This document shows, piece after piece, positions 11,283 to 21,745 of a stretch of 64,000 bases of DNA. Origin of the DNA: Heterohyrax brucei (lineage: Eukaryota > Chordata > Mammalia > Hyracoidea > Procaviidae); contig CM053154.1 in assembly GCA_028571685.1 (NCBI GenBank), positions 14,292,001 through 14,356,000 on the forward strand. The letters are read 5' to 3'. Below the pieces are notes generated by a model. It saw nothing but the letters and a program-made list of their open reading frames with translations. It made no database searches and had not been told where the DNA came from. Every line of letters begins with the position of its first letter. Within the stretch, counting starts at the first letter, position 1. The translations under genes were made by a program, and so were the position numbers.

Positions 11283-12237
11283 AGAAAGCACCCAAAGGTG
11301 CATTCCATTCACTTTAATTCCTGCTAAGAGCATTTAATGATCTTCTATTATCAAGTAGGATCTCTAAGTGATGGTGTAGGATCAAGTAGGATCAAGTAGG
11401 ATCTCTAAGTGATGGTGTAGGATATCTAAATGATGTGCCTGATCGAGTGGGCTCTGCTAGAACTCATGTCCCAAACAACATAAATGATGAAAAATGAAGG
11501 GACAACACAGACTGCAAGCAATCCAGTTCAACGGCTTTCAGCCAGTCCCCCGAGTCAGGCTACTTCTTGTAGCAGTCAATCAGGTACTGAGCTTTTTGCA
11601 TCCGACTTTGGATGTGTCTTGCTGGTAGTGGAAGGCATGCCGAGTGTATTTGTAACCTTGGGTCCTTTCTGTGACAACGTGGAGGAAAATTACCTGCCCA
11701 TAATGTTGAATTTTAGCTACATAATTCTTCTACAAGCTCTCTGTACTTGCCTTGTGTTTTTTATGCTTCTTCATTTCTCTAGGCCAGAACTATTGAATCA
11801 GGCTAGAGTAGGTGATGTTTCTAAAGGAAGCAGACCACTTATTGGTCCCAGGTGGCCTTGAAGCTTTTGATCCTAATACCACTATTTTTTAAGCAATGCA
11901 CAGGACTTGTAAAATCAGTCATTTTATTACCGAAATACATTACACTTTTTGGTTAGAAATTGCCCTGGTTGAGAGCTGCTACCTGATTGGCTGACAATGC
12001 AGTCAACTTCTGCAGTCATTTTTCCAACCAAATGAAATATCAGGCTCTTAAAACATCTTTGCTGTGTCGCTTATGGAGAAAAAAATGATTCTTGATATAT
12101 AGAGTAAGATACAGCTGAGCACACTTTGACAAGAAAATCTTTGAACAATGCCACAGTTTATTTTAGAGGACATTGAAACAGAAATTTGCCAGTTTCTAAA
12201 TTATTAACAATAGTACCAATGCTTTGCAATTTAGCAC
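11283..12237. other. No recognised gene; local tandem repeat and one unidentified open frame
   Basis: A 41-bp-period duplication lies at 11350-11421. A 125-codon plus-strand frame runs 11484-11861. Its product has a Ser/Thr/Gln-rich start and one hydrophobic stretch (about residues 74-97), but I recognise no family and see no splice or promoter context, so I do not call it a gene. Nothing else is recognised. Confidence 0.5.
11350..11421 (+). repeat. Short tandem duplication, 41-bp period
   Basis: A 31-bp block beginning 'atcaagtaggatctctaagt' occurs at 11350-11380 and exactly again at 11391-11421. Its first ten bases ('atcaagtagg') are repeated once more between them at 11381-11390. Confidence 0.9.
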
Positions 12238-12425
12238 TTCTTTGTGTATCTCACTATCTTGTTTGATCTTCATAATGGCCATGTGGATGGGAAAGTCAAG
12301 AATCATAGCTGCTGGTCAGATGAAGAAAATGAGGCTCATAGAATAGAAGTGATCAAGTCTCATACGGCTAGAGACAGAGATAGCTCTGGAACTGATGTCT
12401 TGAATTCCAGTGTTTTTTCTGGATT
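12238..12425 (-). mobile_element. MIR-type SINE (ancient)
   Basis: The antisense MIR core is readable though diverged: 'gatcttcataatggccatgt', 'gatgaagaaaatgaggctca', 'agctctggaactgatgtctt'. The 88-codon frame across it is a chance frame. Confidence 0.6.
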
Positions 12426-13374
12426 ATGTGTTCCAGACTCTTTTTCAATGCCAGCCAGCTCTGACTCTGGGAGAATCACTGGAGGATTCATATGGTCTAA
12501 GAGTTCATAGACTTGTGTGAAGATAGTCAAGAAGGAGATGAAATGAAGAATAAAGGGTCATTCCATTTCTTTTCTTTACTTATTTTGCTGGCTGATGAGA
12601 AATAGGTGACACCTGAAGACCAACAGAAACTCAACCCTATCATCTTTTGTTTTACTTACAAAGAAACAACCCTTTTGGTGGCCAAGCCCACTCCATCACC
12701 ATCTTTTCCAGTGGCAAGAGTTCTGTTAAGAGCCGTCCTTCTCTCTGAGTACACCTTTATGGAGCAGGCCAGAGGGAAAAGTAATTGAATTTAATAAAAG
12801 CTGTTCTCAATATAAAACCACAGGGAAATACGTTTAACTTCAAAGCCAAGACGCATGGTTCCTAAATATAATTAATTGCCTGGCTGTTTCTTCCATCAAG
12901 TCTCAATTTGACAGTAAAGAAGTAGATTCTGTGGCTTTTCTTTTTTTTAAGTAACATAAATTCTCCATTGATAGTTATGGATAGATTGATAAAACCCATC
13001 TTCAGAAATGTCATTCTTTAGATTTACAGACATTGTCACAGCTGTAACTTCTGACACCATCTGTTCAGGAGAACTAGAAATAATATTAGGTAATTTTAAT
13101 AGGTGAAATCTTTGAGACCTACGTTTTCTACTCCTTCACTCCCACTCTCTCTTAGTGCTTTTTAAAAACTTGAATCCAAAAGAAAAGGAATATGTAACTT
13201 GCAAGAAAAATGCTTTTTTTCTAAGCACCCCTTGATGAGAATAGTTATGTTTTTGGAATCCTTGTTTGTACTTATGAGGGTTTAAGAGTTATGATGTTTG
13301 TTCATTGTTGTCTGAGTTCACATCAGAGGGTGAACAGACTAAGAAAGTATGTGTGCAAGAAGTCCCACCATGCT
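12426..13374. other. No recognised feature
   Basis: AT-rich unique sequence. I see no exon-like frame, known repeat or RNA gene in it. Confidence 0.5.
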
Positions 13375-13911
13375 GTGAATTGAACTGTGTCCCCCAAAGA
13401 CACATTGAAATTCTAGCCCCTGGCACCTGTTAGGAACCCAGGTGGCACAGTGGTTAAGAGTTGGTTTGTTAGTCAAAAGGTAGGCAGTTCGAATCCATCA
13501 GCCACTCCTTAGAAGCCCTGTTGGCCAGTTCTATTCTGTTCTCTAGGGTCACTATGAGTCAGAATTGCCATGATGGCAACATGACCTTGCTTGGAAACAG
13601 GGTCTTCGAAGATGTTACTAGTTAATGAGAGGCAATACTAGAGACAGGTACATCCTAATGCCATCTGCGTGGTGTCTTTACAAGAGACAGACAGACGGCC
13701 ACATGAACATGCAGCTACAATCCAAGAAACACCTGGAGCTACCAGAGGCTGAGAGATAAGAACACTTCATCTCTCTAGAGCCTTCAAAGAGAACATTGCC
13801 CTTCTGACATCCTGAATTGGGGTGACTAGCCTCCAGACCTGTAAGATAATAAATTTCTGTTCTTATAATCCACCCAACTTGTGAGGCTTTGTTATGTCAA
13901 CACTAGGAAAT
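13375..13911 (+). mobile_element. MLT1-type MaLR LTR split by a SINE
   Basis: The start 'gaattgaactgtgtccccca' and the end 'gataataaatttctgttctt' ... 'tgttatgtcaacactaggaa' match the MLT1 layout, including the AATAAA signal. The SINE at 13432-13583 interrupts it after about 57 bp, and the LTR resumes with 'atgaccttgcttggaaacag'. Confidence 0.8.
13432..13583 (+). mobile_element. Afrotherian SINE inside an MLT1 LTR
   Basis: Short-type SINE with head 'ggtggcacagtggttaagag', B box 'aggcagttcgaatccatc' and tail 'cagaattgccatgatggca'. It is younger than the MLT1 copy it splits. Confidence 0.85.
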
Positions 13912-14411
13912 TTAGATCCCAGAGTAGGCTTCATGGAAGGGCTGCAAGACACTCTAAGACATGTGGATGGCCCGTTGGTCTTCTTGAGTCTGAGATCCTC
14001 CGCTGCTGCCTGGCCATTACTGTCTGCAGATGGACTCATCTTCCACTCTCCTAGGCAAGACCATATTCTTCATTCTATGGAACTACATAAGAAAAGAAGG
14101 TGGCTGAAAAAGGGAAAGGTTGTTGCAAGAATTGAAACTCAGAGCCTACCTTCTGCCCAAATTCTCTTCCATGAAACAAAAGTACAAGGCATCCATGAGT
14201 CCAAATGGGAAGTTTGCCAAAACAATGCTTCTGATCTTACAATTGCGAGTTCGTCATGACAGTTAGTTGTTCACCAAGAAGAAGCTTCAAAAGTGATGGC
14301 TTATATTTAGAAATGTCTCTCAGAAAAGTAATTGCTAGTTGAACATGAGATAGAAACAAATGCCAAAAAAGATGTATTTTAAAAACACAAACAAACATGA
14401 TTTTCAGATTT
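13912..14411. other. No recognised feature (one chance open frame)
   Basis: A 121-codon plus-strand frame at 13894-14259 begins inside the MLT1 LTR and shows no recognisable domain. I treat it as a chance frame. Confidence 0.5.
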
Positions 14412-14766
14412 CTAATGAAAGCATGGCCCCTGATCCTGATGCTGCCTCTGTCCATAAATCGTTACTGAGGTCAACTCTTTGGACAAGAATGGCTTAGACT
14501 TGCTGACACAGAGTGACCATATCGTGTGTGCACTTTATGGTTCTATGCATCTATAGGATGTCATCCTGCTGGCCTCTTACTAGAGCGGGGGGAGAAGGTG
14601 AAGAGGAGGGGACAAGAGATTGTTAGGAGGATACGACATGTACAGAATGAATAGGAGGAGTGTGCTGTCACCAGGCACAGAGAGCAGTAGGAGCTGCGAA
14701 CAGGTGGGCATACAAATTTATACTGGATTGTACACTTTCACTCAATCACAATAAATTTAAAAAAAT
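14412..14766 (+). mobile_element. Lineage-type L1 3'UTR (family B), plus strand
   Basis: It shares blocks with 32140-32520: 'gaaagcatggcccctgatcc', 'caactctttggacaagaatg', 'ggttctatgcatctatagga', and a purine-rich end with 'gtgctgtcaccaggcacaga'. It ends in an A-rich tail. Strongly 5'-truncated. Confidence 0.75.
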
Positions 14767-14789
14767 TAAAGGAAAATTTTATATGCATA

Positions 14790-15185
14790 AAAGTCAAATG
14801 CATGAAAATATTGAATAAGGGTTGTCCATAATGATAGAATGCTAAAGTTATATAAATGCCACAAAGAAAAGTATCCTTAGATAAATCATGATACATTTCC
14901 TAGATATAACAATGATACAATTATGAAAATGTTCACCATAGTCTGTGAGGAATGTGGAAAAGTGTTTATGATATAATACACAACAAAAACCCCAAAGTAT
15001 ACGCATACTATGACTCCAACTATGTAAAGAAATTCAAGGACAAAGACTAGGCTAGACATAACTGTGTACAGAAGAAAATATTTGTGCTGGGGCAGTGAAA
15101 TTACAGGTGTTTGAAAAGCTTCTCCTACGTTTTATTTCATGGCATGATATGTTTTTTGTAGTTAAAACAACAGAGTAGAAAAGTT
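14790..15185 (+). mobile_element. Old L1 3'UTR-like fragment
   Basis: The phrases 'gttatataaatgccacaaag', 'aaatcatgatacatttccta' and 'gtgtttatgatataatacac' resemble the sense 3'UTR of older L1M elements. Diverged, so the call is moderate. Confidence 0.5.
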
Positions 15186-15189
15186 TAAG

Positions 15190-15635
15190 CCTCTGTTAAA
15201 CTTTTATTGGCTTCTCCTCATCAAGGACTTAGCTTTAGGTTCCTTCATTGCAGCTGACCACAGATCCACAGTCCAACCACAGACTCAGTGCTCAGGAGCA
15301 GCCGCCTGTAACTGCAAAAGCGTTTCTTTCTTCATCTGCTCTGTGAGCCAGACAGACCTCTGTTCCCAGTTTTGCCTTCTCAGAATGATCCTATCACCAG
15401 CTGGCCAGGTCGGTCAGCAGGTGAATTGGGCTGCAGTTGTGTTTGATGAACAGAAAGGATATTCGAATGGCCTAAGAATATTGAACATTTCCTGACGGTT
15501 CCATTTCCATACATAGAAATTTATGGTGAGTAATAAGCAGCTTGGGAGACTCTGACTGTGTGTTTTGGCTGATCTGCATCCCCTTCCCTGAAGACCAGCT
15601 CCCCAAATAACATGTCTATAATGATACAGGGTGCC
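15190..15635. other. No recognised feature
   Basis: Unique sequence between an L1 and an RTE fragment. I see nothing identifiable in it. Confidence 0.5.
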
Positions 15636-16322
15636 TATGGGCTGTGTGTTGCACCTCAAGATCAAGAAAACAAAAATTCTCACCATTAGACCAGTAAGCA
15701 ACATCATGATAAATGGAGAAAGAAAGAGGGTGTTGAGGATTTTATTTTACTTAGTTCTACAATCATTACCAATGAAAGCAACAGTCAAGAAATCAAAAGG
15801 AATATGGCTTTGGGAAAATTTGCTGCAAAGGACCTATGTTAAAGTGTTGAAAAGTAAAGATATCACATTGAAGACTAAGGTGTGATTGACCCCAGCCATG
15901 GTGCTTGCAATCACATCATACACACGTGAAGACTGGACAGATGAAGAACTGACATCTTTGAATTATGGTGTTAGAGAAGAACATTGAATGTACCATGGGC
16001 TGCCAAAATAACAAACAGATCTGTTCTGGAAGAAGTACAGAGTGTTCCTTTGAAGCAAAGATAGTGAAGCTGTGTCTTACATTCTTTGGACATGTTGTCA
16101 AGAAGTACCAATCCCTGGAGAAGAACATCATGCTTGGCAAAGTAGATAGCCAGTGACAAACAGGAAGACCCTCAACAAGAGACTCCGACACAGTGGCTGC
16201 AACAATGAGCTTCAGCATAAAAACAATTGTGGGCACAGTACAGGACCAGGCAGTGTTCTGTTATGCTGTACATGGTGTTGTTATGAGTCAGAACTGACTC
16301 AACAGCACCTACAGCAACAACA
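15636..16322 (+). mobile_element. RTE/BovB-clade LINE, 3' part, plus strand
   Basis: Sense RTE sequence covers the last part of the RT ORF ('caacatcatgataaatggag', 'gctgcaaaggacctatgtta') and the 3' region ('accatgggctgccaaaataa', 'catgcttggcaaagtagata'). It closes with the canonical tail 'gagtcagaactgactcaaca' and 'gcaacaacac'. Frames on both strands are short and broken. Confidence 0.85.
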
Positions 16323-16545
16323 CATGGCCTGTGAGTGTGACATGCCCCCCAGAAGGCACAGAGTGATCAGACACACACCTTCTGGAACAAACTCACTGAA
16401 GCGCTTACTCTGAGTCTGAACAAAGACCTAACCCTCTGACACGGGCCCACATTACCTGGCTAGAACACATGGAGGAGGCTGAGCAGGGCTTGTCCTCTAT
16501 AGAAGGGGAACAGCAAGAGCTGGCCTGTGCCCACCTCCCCTTCTA

Positions 16546-16790
16546 TCCTTCATGCTTCCCATTCTACTCCGCTGGGCTTTGTACAGTTTATCCGACATGC
16601 CAGATACTGGTCCACATCACGTTTGCATCTTCTGTTTCTAATTCTGGGAAGACCCTTTCCCTCTTTCTTTTCTGCATGGCCTGCAGCAACTAGAATAGTG
16701 CCCGGCACATAGTAGGGATGTCATAGATGTTTGCTGAGCATAGTAGGGTTGTCATAGATGTTTGCTGAGTGAATGAGTAAGTGAAGGCCT
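16546..16790 (+). mobile_element. L2/MIR-class ancient repeat with 31-bp duplication
   Basis: The 3' motif 'gtgcccggcacatagtaggg' ... 'gatgtttgctgagtgaatga' is the conserved end shared by L2 and MIR elements. Within it, a 31-bp block beginning 'catagtagggatgtcataga' is present twice in tandem (16708-16738 and 16739-16769) with one mismatch. Confidence 0.65.
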
Positions 16791-17521
16791 GCATATGTGA
16801 TGAACCACTGTAGTGTCCTCTAAATCAGAGTTCGTCTCTGAGGACCTGGCCCTATCATCATCCAGCAAGAAGGTGGCTGCCCACTGCTCACAGCTGCTGT
16901 GGCTTGAAGGCTGGACATGTATGCTGAGTCTAAGACACGCCATTTAGAATAGCTATCCTTAGACATCCAGACGGAGAGTTACAGAGATGGAGTAGGCCGT
17001 GGTCATCTTACCTGCTGGCCAGCAGGTGGGTGTTGAACCAAATAGTCACAGGATCCCTTGCCAATCTGGAGGAATAAAGAGGGAAATACAAAGGTAGGCT
17101 CAGCAGTTTGAAGGCAGACTTGCTGATCACAGTCAGAGACATCAACATGTTTGAACCAATGGGTGTCAAAAAGGAGATGCCTGGAAAATGCTTGAGTTGG
17201 CACAACTAGGGTTCCCATTCTGGCTTCAGCGGACACTGGAAGACACTGTGACTCTGAGACAACAAAGGGCTGGGTGCAGGGCGTGTCCCGAGAGCGTTAC
17301 CCTTGACTTCCCAGTATGCAGGGAGGGTGCTGTGGGTGGAAGAGAGGAATCACCTTTTACTGATCTGATGGCTTGCCCCCGGGTTTTGCTTCAAAATCTG
17401 GCTCTCTTGCTTATAGAAGCTTTCCAAGAAAGTCTCAGTCAGCAGTTACTCACATTTTCAGAAAATTTTTTAGAAAATGTGACTTTCCTGTTACTTGTCA
17501 TTGTGCTTATGTGGTTATGAG
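16791..17521. other. No recognised feature
   Basis: Moderately GC-rich unique DNA. Several short frames on both strands (up to 110 codons at 17188-17520) show no known domain. Confidence 0.5.
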
Positions 17522-17864
17522 GACTGACAGGTCTGTGAACTCCTCCCAGGAGCAGTGCTACATACCTCACTGCTGAATACCACTGTGGTCACCTTCGATG
17601 AACTCACTTTGGAAGGCTATTTACCAACAGCAGTGCCTAGTTCACCCTTCAAAGATATTTTGAGACTCTTTTTCTGGAATGGCCATCAGAGTTGTCATTG
17701 TATTACCGTTGATGTCCTGAATGTCATCCAAATGTCTTCTTTTCAATATTTCCTTTAATTTCAGGTAAAGAAAAAAGTCATTGGGGGCCAGATCAGGTGA
17801 GTAGGTAGGGTGTTCCAATAGACTCATTTATTTACTGGCTAAAAACTCCCTCACAGACAGCTAT
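17522..17864 (-). mobile_element. mariner transposon remnant, 3' part, minus strand
   Basis: The sequence parallels the full-length mariner at 38990-40308 block by block: 'agtgctacatacctcactgc', 'ggaatggccatcagagttgt', 'gtcctgaatgtcatccaaat'. The minus frame (17642-17827) reads 'YSPDLAPNDFFLYLKLKEIL', holding the third acidic residue of the mariner DD34D triad, followed by the conserved C-terminal tail. The 5' two-thirds of the element are missing. Confidence 0.85.
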
Positions 17865-18074
17865 CCAATTAAGTTTGCAAACTTGCCATCGTGTTTCTGT
17901 ATGCAACGGCCATTCCAGAAAGAGTTCCAAAATGGTTTTGAAGGGTGGACTAGGTGCTGACATTGGTGCATCACTTCCTGAGGTGTTTACTTTGAAGGTG
18001 ACCATAGTGATATTCAGCGATGAGATGTGTAGTGCTTAGAACAATTAAGTTTGTGGACTTAGTTGTCAGACCTC
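17865..18074 (+). mobile_element. Internally deleted mariner, plus strand
   Basis: It begins with the mariner 5' terminal repeat ('ccaattaagtttgcaaactt'). At about 17908 it jumps directly to the 3' end ('ggccattccagaaagagttc'), then runs to the 3' terminal repeat 'cttagttgtcagacctc'. The product is a 210-bp MITE-like derivative that cannot code for transposase. It lies back to back with the minus-strand remnant on its left. Confidence 0.75.
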
Positions 18075-18420
18075 GTGGACTTTGAGGGAGCAATTGAATT
18101 TAACTGAACATCTCTGATCAATAAATAGCCCATGCAGCAAGAGGAATCCTGTCACCTAATTTCTCATCAGACCTGTCTTCTGAGTGCTTCTTGGTTTATT
18201 TGAGATAAACCAATACCCGAGGACTCTTTGTAAAAGGTGAAGAATCACAGTGTTCTTACCTACTACAGTGTTGCTGAATGTTACTGGTGCTTCAACTTTC
18301 ATCCCTATGAACTAAGATGTAATGAACTTACATCTCTTCACCTACATATTTGTTTCCCTGGGAAACACAGGAAGCACATGCAATGGTAAACATTAAAATG
18401 TCTTATTAAGATATATATCA
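18075..18420. other. No recognised feature
   Basis: Unique sequence between the mariner pair and an L1 fragment. Confidence 0.5.
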
Positions 18421-19180
18421 CATACGTGAGTATATATTACATACATCTAAGAATTAAGGAGTAGTTATGAAATTAACATCTGTGAATCTGCTACCCAACT
18501 ATAGAAATGGAATGTTACAATATACAGGAAGTTTCCCTATCCATCTACTGTGTGTACTTCCCTGATTGGGGATCTTATCTTGCCCTTTAGAGATTATCAT
18601 TATGTGTAATTTTATGATTATCATTATTTGTAATTTTATGATGGCATACGCATACATACATAAGTGCATAACAACTAAAAGCATTATCATTAAGTTGATT
18701 CCAACTCATAGCAATTCTCTAGGACAGAGCAGACTTTCCCCTAGACGCTTTCCATGGAACAGCTGGGGGATCGAACTGTCTATCTTTTGTCTAGCTGCCA
18801 AGCTCTTAGCCACTGTGCGTATATGTATTCCCTAAAAACCTGTTTGTATTTTTATTTTTCTTGTTTTGGTCTGTGTATAAATGCAGTCATAACTTACACA
18901 TTCCTCTGTGATGAACTTTTATTCATTTGATATTATGTTTCTAAGATTCAGACATGAGGTGGATGCATGTCATTACTTTTCATTGCTGTATAGTTTTCCT
19001 TTGAGTAACTATGTCAGTGTTTATTTACCAATTCTGCCACAACAGTAGCTTCTTATGTTTGCTGCACAAATAATGCTGCTGTGAGCAGTTAGTCCCTGTG
19101 CACAGGAGCACAAATTCAAGGGTTGAGTACATTTGTGGGTCATATTCATGAACACATACATGTTTAAATGGCCTCAAGAC
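18421..19180 (-). mobile_element. Old L1 3' end, minus strand, split by a SINE
   Basis: Antisense L1M 3'UTR features are readable: 'tctgtgaatctgctacccaa', 'gtcattacttttcattgctg', 'aataatgctgctgtgagcag'. A SINE interrupts it at 18675-18830. The region is similar in type to 2845-3560. Confidence 0.65.
18675..18830 (-). mobile_element. Afrotherian SINE (diverged)
   Basis: The minus-strand tail complement 'aagttgattccaactcatag' and head complement 'gctcttagccactgtgcgt' are recognisable. The middle is diverged ('ggacagagcagactttcccc'). Confidence 0.7.
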
Positions 19181-19207
19181 CCTACATCTATGTATTCTGT
19201 AATGAAA

Positions 19208-19412
19208 GTACAACAGTTGCCATCAAGTTGATTCTGACTCATGATAACCCTGTGTATGTCAGAGTGGAACTGTACTCCATAGTTTTCAGTGACTGTGATC
19301 TATCAGAAGTAGCTCACCAGGCCTCGTTTCCAAGGCACTTCTGGGTAGATTTAAATATATAACTTTTTGGTTGATACCCAAGTGTCTAACAATTTGCATC
19401 ACCCAGGGACTC
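19208..19412 (-). mobile_element. Afrotherian SINE, type B
   Basis: A longer SINE variant with an extra middle block ('agtagctcaccaggcctcgt') and head complement 'aacaatttgcatcacccagg'. Type B copies recur at 24071, 32716, 33225, 49108, 50241, 56271 and 60274. Confidence 0.75.
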
Positions 19413-19757
19413 TCACAATGAAAGAATAGGCATTTCTAAACAGCTAGGGGAAAGTTTCAGGAGTTCCCTGCTAGTCAAGTGGGGATTAGTAGTACATTTG
19501 ACACTCAGACATGCTGTACTCCTAATTTTTTCTCTGTGGCACCAGGCTGCCCATCCATTCATAAGGAAGGAGCTCTTCCAGTCTGAGTAGAGGCTGTGGA
19601 AAGTCCACCATTTCCTGAGCTTTGGAGTATGACATCTCCTTATTTGGTGACAAATACCCACAGTGCTTTGACTCACCTTTAACAGCAGGATGGAGAGAAT
19701 AGACATGTACTGAATGCCTAAAGCGCGTTAAACAAAACGCCAGGATCTTTGCATTGA
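19413..19757. other. No recognised feature
   Basis: Unique sequence between two SINEs. Confidence 0.5.
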
Positions 19758-19926
19758 GTGGAGCTCTTGTGCACAGTGAAGAACTTGGCTGCTAACCAAA
19801 AGGCTGGCAGTTAGAATCCACCAGCCACTCCTTGGAAACCCTATGAGTACCATTCTACTCTGTCCTATGGGGTCATTATGAGTTAGAATCAACCCAGCAG
19901 CAATGGGTTTTGTCTGATTTGATTTT
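19758..19926 (+). mobile_element. Afrotherian SINE, short type
   Basis: The head 'cagtgaagaacttggctgct', body 'ctctgtcctatggggtcatt' and tail 'agcagcaatgggttttgtct' are all present. Confidence 0.85.
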
Positions 19927-20165
19927 TACAAGGAGTATTTTGTTATCTCATTTAACTATCACAGCTGCCCTTTCACATAGGGAGTGTTGTCCCATTTTGC
20001 AGATGGATAGATTGAGGCTTATAGACACGGAGTTTCGCTCAAGGTTACCATCAGTAGTTGGTGAAGGTGAGATTCCAATCCTGCCTCTTCTCTGAGGAAC
20101 AGTACTTGGCGTGTGGTTGGTGCTCAGTTAAATATTTGCTGTATGGATGTAGGAAGGAAGGAAGA
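19927..20165 (-). mobile_element. MIR/L2-class ancient repeats
   Basis: The first part (19927-20085) reads like antisense MIR core ('tcccattttgcagatggata', 'gattgaggcttatagacacg'). The last part (20098-20165) reads like the 3' end of an L2/MIR unit in plus orientation ('ggtgctcagttaaatatttg'). It is probably two old fragments side by side. Confidence 0.55.
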
Positions 20166-21042
20166 AATGGAATGATTGGATCTTCAAGACTGAGTTATCC
20201 AATTTTAATAGCTTACTGCTGTGATTGCTGTCTTGTCACCTGGATCCCATCCATGAAGCAGAGCAGAAGGGCAGGATGGAAATAGCTAAGGTGTCTCTGT
20301 CCTGGGGAGAAACCAAGGGTCAGCACAGCTGCCTGTCTTAGACAAATCATGACAGTTTGTGACCTAAAATGAGTGACATATAATGAATCAACAGCTGGCA
20401 GGGCAGATGTTGGCCTCTGGAGGTGTAGTCACTGCACTGGCCATTCTGTGCCTGTTCAGGAGCCCCAAGACAGTAAGCCACCTTCCTGTTTTTGCCATAG
20501 GTTTTCAAAGAGACTTATAAGGAAGAATCCCTAACCCCCCCAAACGCTGGAAAGACAGTGATCTCTAGGTTTGGCTGCGGGGGCCTGATAGTTGTGGAAG
20601 TCATAAATCATGGTACTGGGCAGCCAAGGGCAGCCAAAAAAACTTAAGGACACATGATCCCAAAATGGGGACCCAGAGTCCAGGTAACTCTGTCAGAGTG
20701 TGATTCAGGGACTCACCTGAGGTCGTTGAAGCCTGGACATGAGGGCTGGATTCCAGGACCCAAGTATCCTGTCCTTTTGGTACCTGACAATTCATCTCTG
20801 TGGATTGCATGACACTCCTCAGAGTTCATCAGGCAGCCCCTGTAGCCAGTAAAGAAAGAAACAAGCAAATGAACAGACCATGAGCCATCCGATACTGTGT
20901 ACTGATGATGTGATGGAAAGGGGCAGTATGTCCTCTGAGAGACGTAAGCTAATTTTAAAACATGGGTTTCTGTGCAAGCGCTCCATAATCAGCATACGTT
21001 ACCGCTTGAAGGAATAAGGGTACTTAATAATATAGGTAACAT
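20166..21042. other. No recognised feature
   Basis: Unique, mixed-composition DNA. No repeat, exon or RNA gene is recognised. Confidence 0.5.
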
Positions 21043-21382
21043 ACGGTCGCCATGAGTCGGATCCGACTTGACGGCACGTGGCTTGGCTACCTATATTATA
21101 TAATACATAATATTATACAATAACACATATATAATCCATCATAAGTAAAATTATAAAAACTATATATTATTACATGTAATAATATAGTGTTGGCACAGTG
21201 GTTCAGGGCTGGACTACTAACAGAAAGGTTGGGAGTTGGAACCCACCCAACAGCCCTGTGGAACAAAGACCTGACGATTTGCTAATAAAAGATTCCGGTG
21301 TAGAAAACCTTACAGGCAATCTGACTTAATCACATGAGGTCACTAGGAGCCAGAATTGGTCTGATGGCACCTAACAGCGATG
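21043..21382 (+). mobile_element. SINE tail fragment and one diverged SINE
   Basis: At 21050-21090 only a tail is present ('gccatgagtcggatccgact', 'tgacggcacgtggcttggc'). It is the least diverged SINE tail in the window. After an AT-rich spacer, a diverged longer SINE runs 21187-21382 (head 'ttggcacagtggttcagggc', tail 'agaattggtctgatggcacc'). Confidence 0.7.
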
Positions 21383-21440
21383 ATATATATGTGTATGTAC
21401 ATTTGTGTGTGTATGCACGTGTGTACGCATATATGTATGC
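21383..21440 (+). repeat. TG/TA-rich simple sequence
   Basis: Low-complexity run of 'tgtatgtacatttgtgtgtg' type that follows the SINE end and probably grew from its tail. Confidence 0.7.
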
Positions 21441-21469
21441 AAGTGTATAATAAACCATACAGGTCTTTT

Positions 21470-21745
21470 ATTTATTTGTTTTATTGTGACTGACAGAAAG
21501 TTTACAACACAGTGCAAACCAGCATACCCTCCTGTCTGCAGCTCCCTCTGCTCTCCTTGCCCAGTGACGGCACACTCCTCCTTTCCGTTCCACACATGTC
21601 ATATCCTCTTAACAATCTCCTATCCCCTCCTCTCTACCCTCTCTGTTCCCCTCTAGTAAGAGGCTAGTAGGGTCCCATCCTATAGATGCAGAGAACCATA
21701 AAGTATACACACAATATGGTCAGTCTGTGTCCCCAGGTCTCATCC
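21470..21745 (-). mobile_element. Lineage-type L1 3'UTR (family B), minus strand
   Basis: Closely parallels 563-810 ('agctccctctgctctccttg', 'tcccatcctatagatgcaga', 'aatatggtcagtctgtgtcc'). The A-tail is at the left. Confidence 0.75.

Noticed and set aside
11484-11861. 125-codon frame with a hydrophobic stretch
   Set aside because: Tempting as a small membrane protein, but without conservation or context the evidence is too thin.
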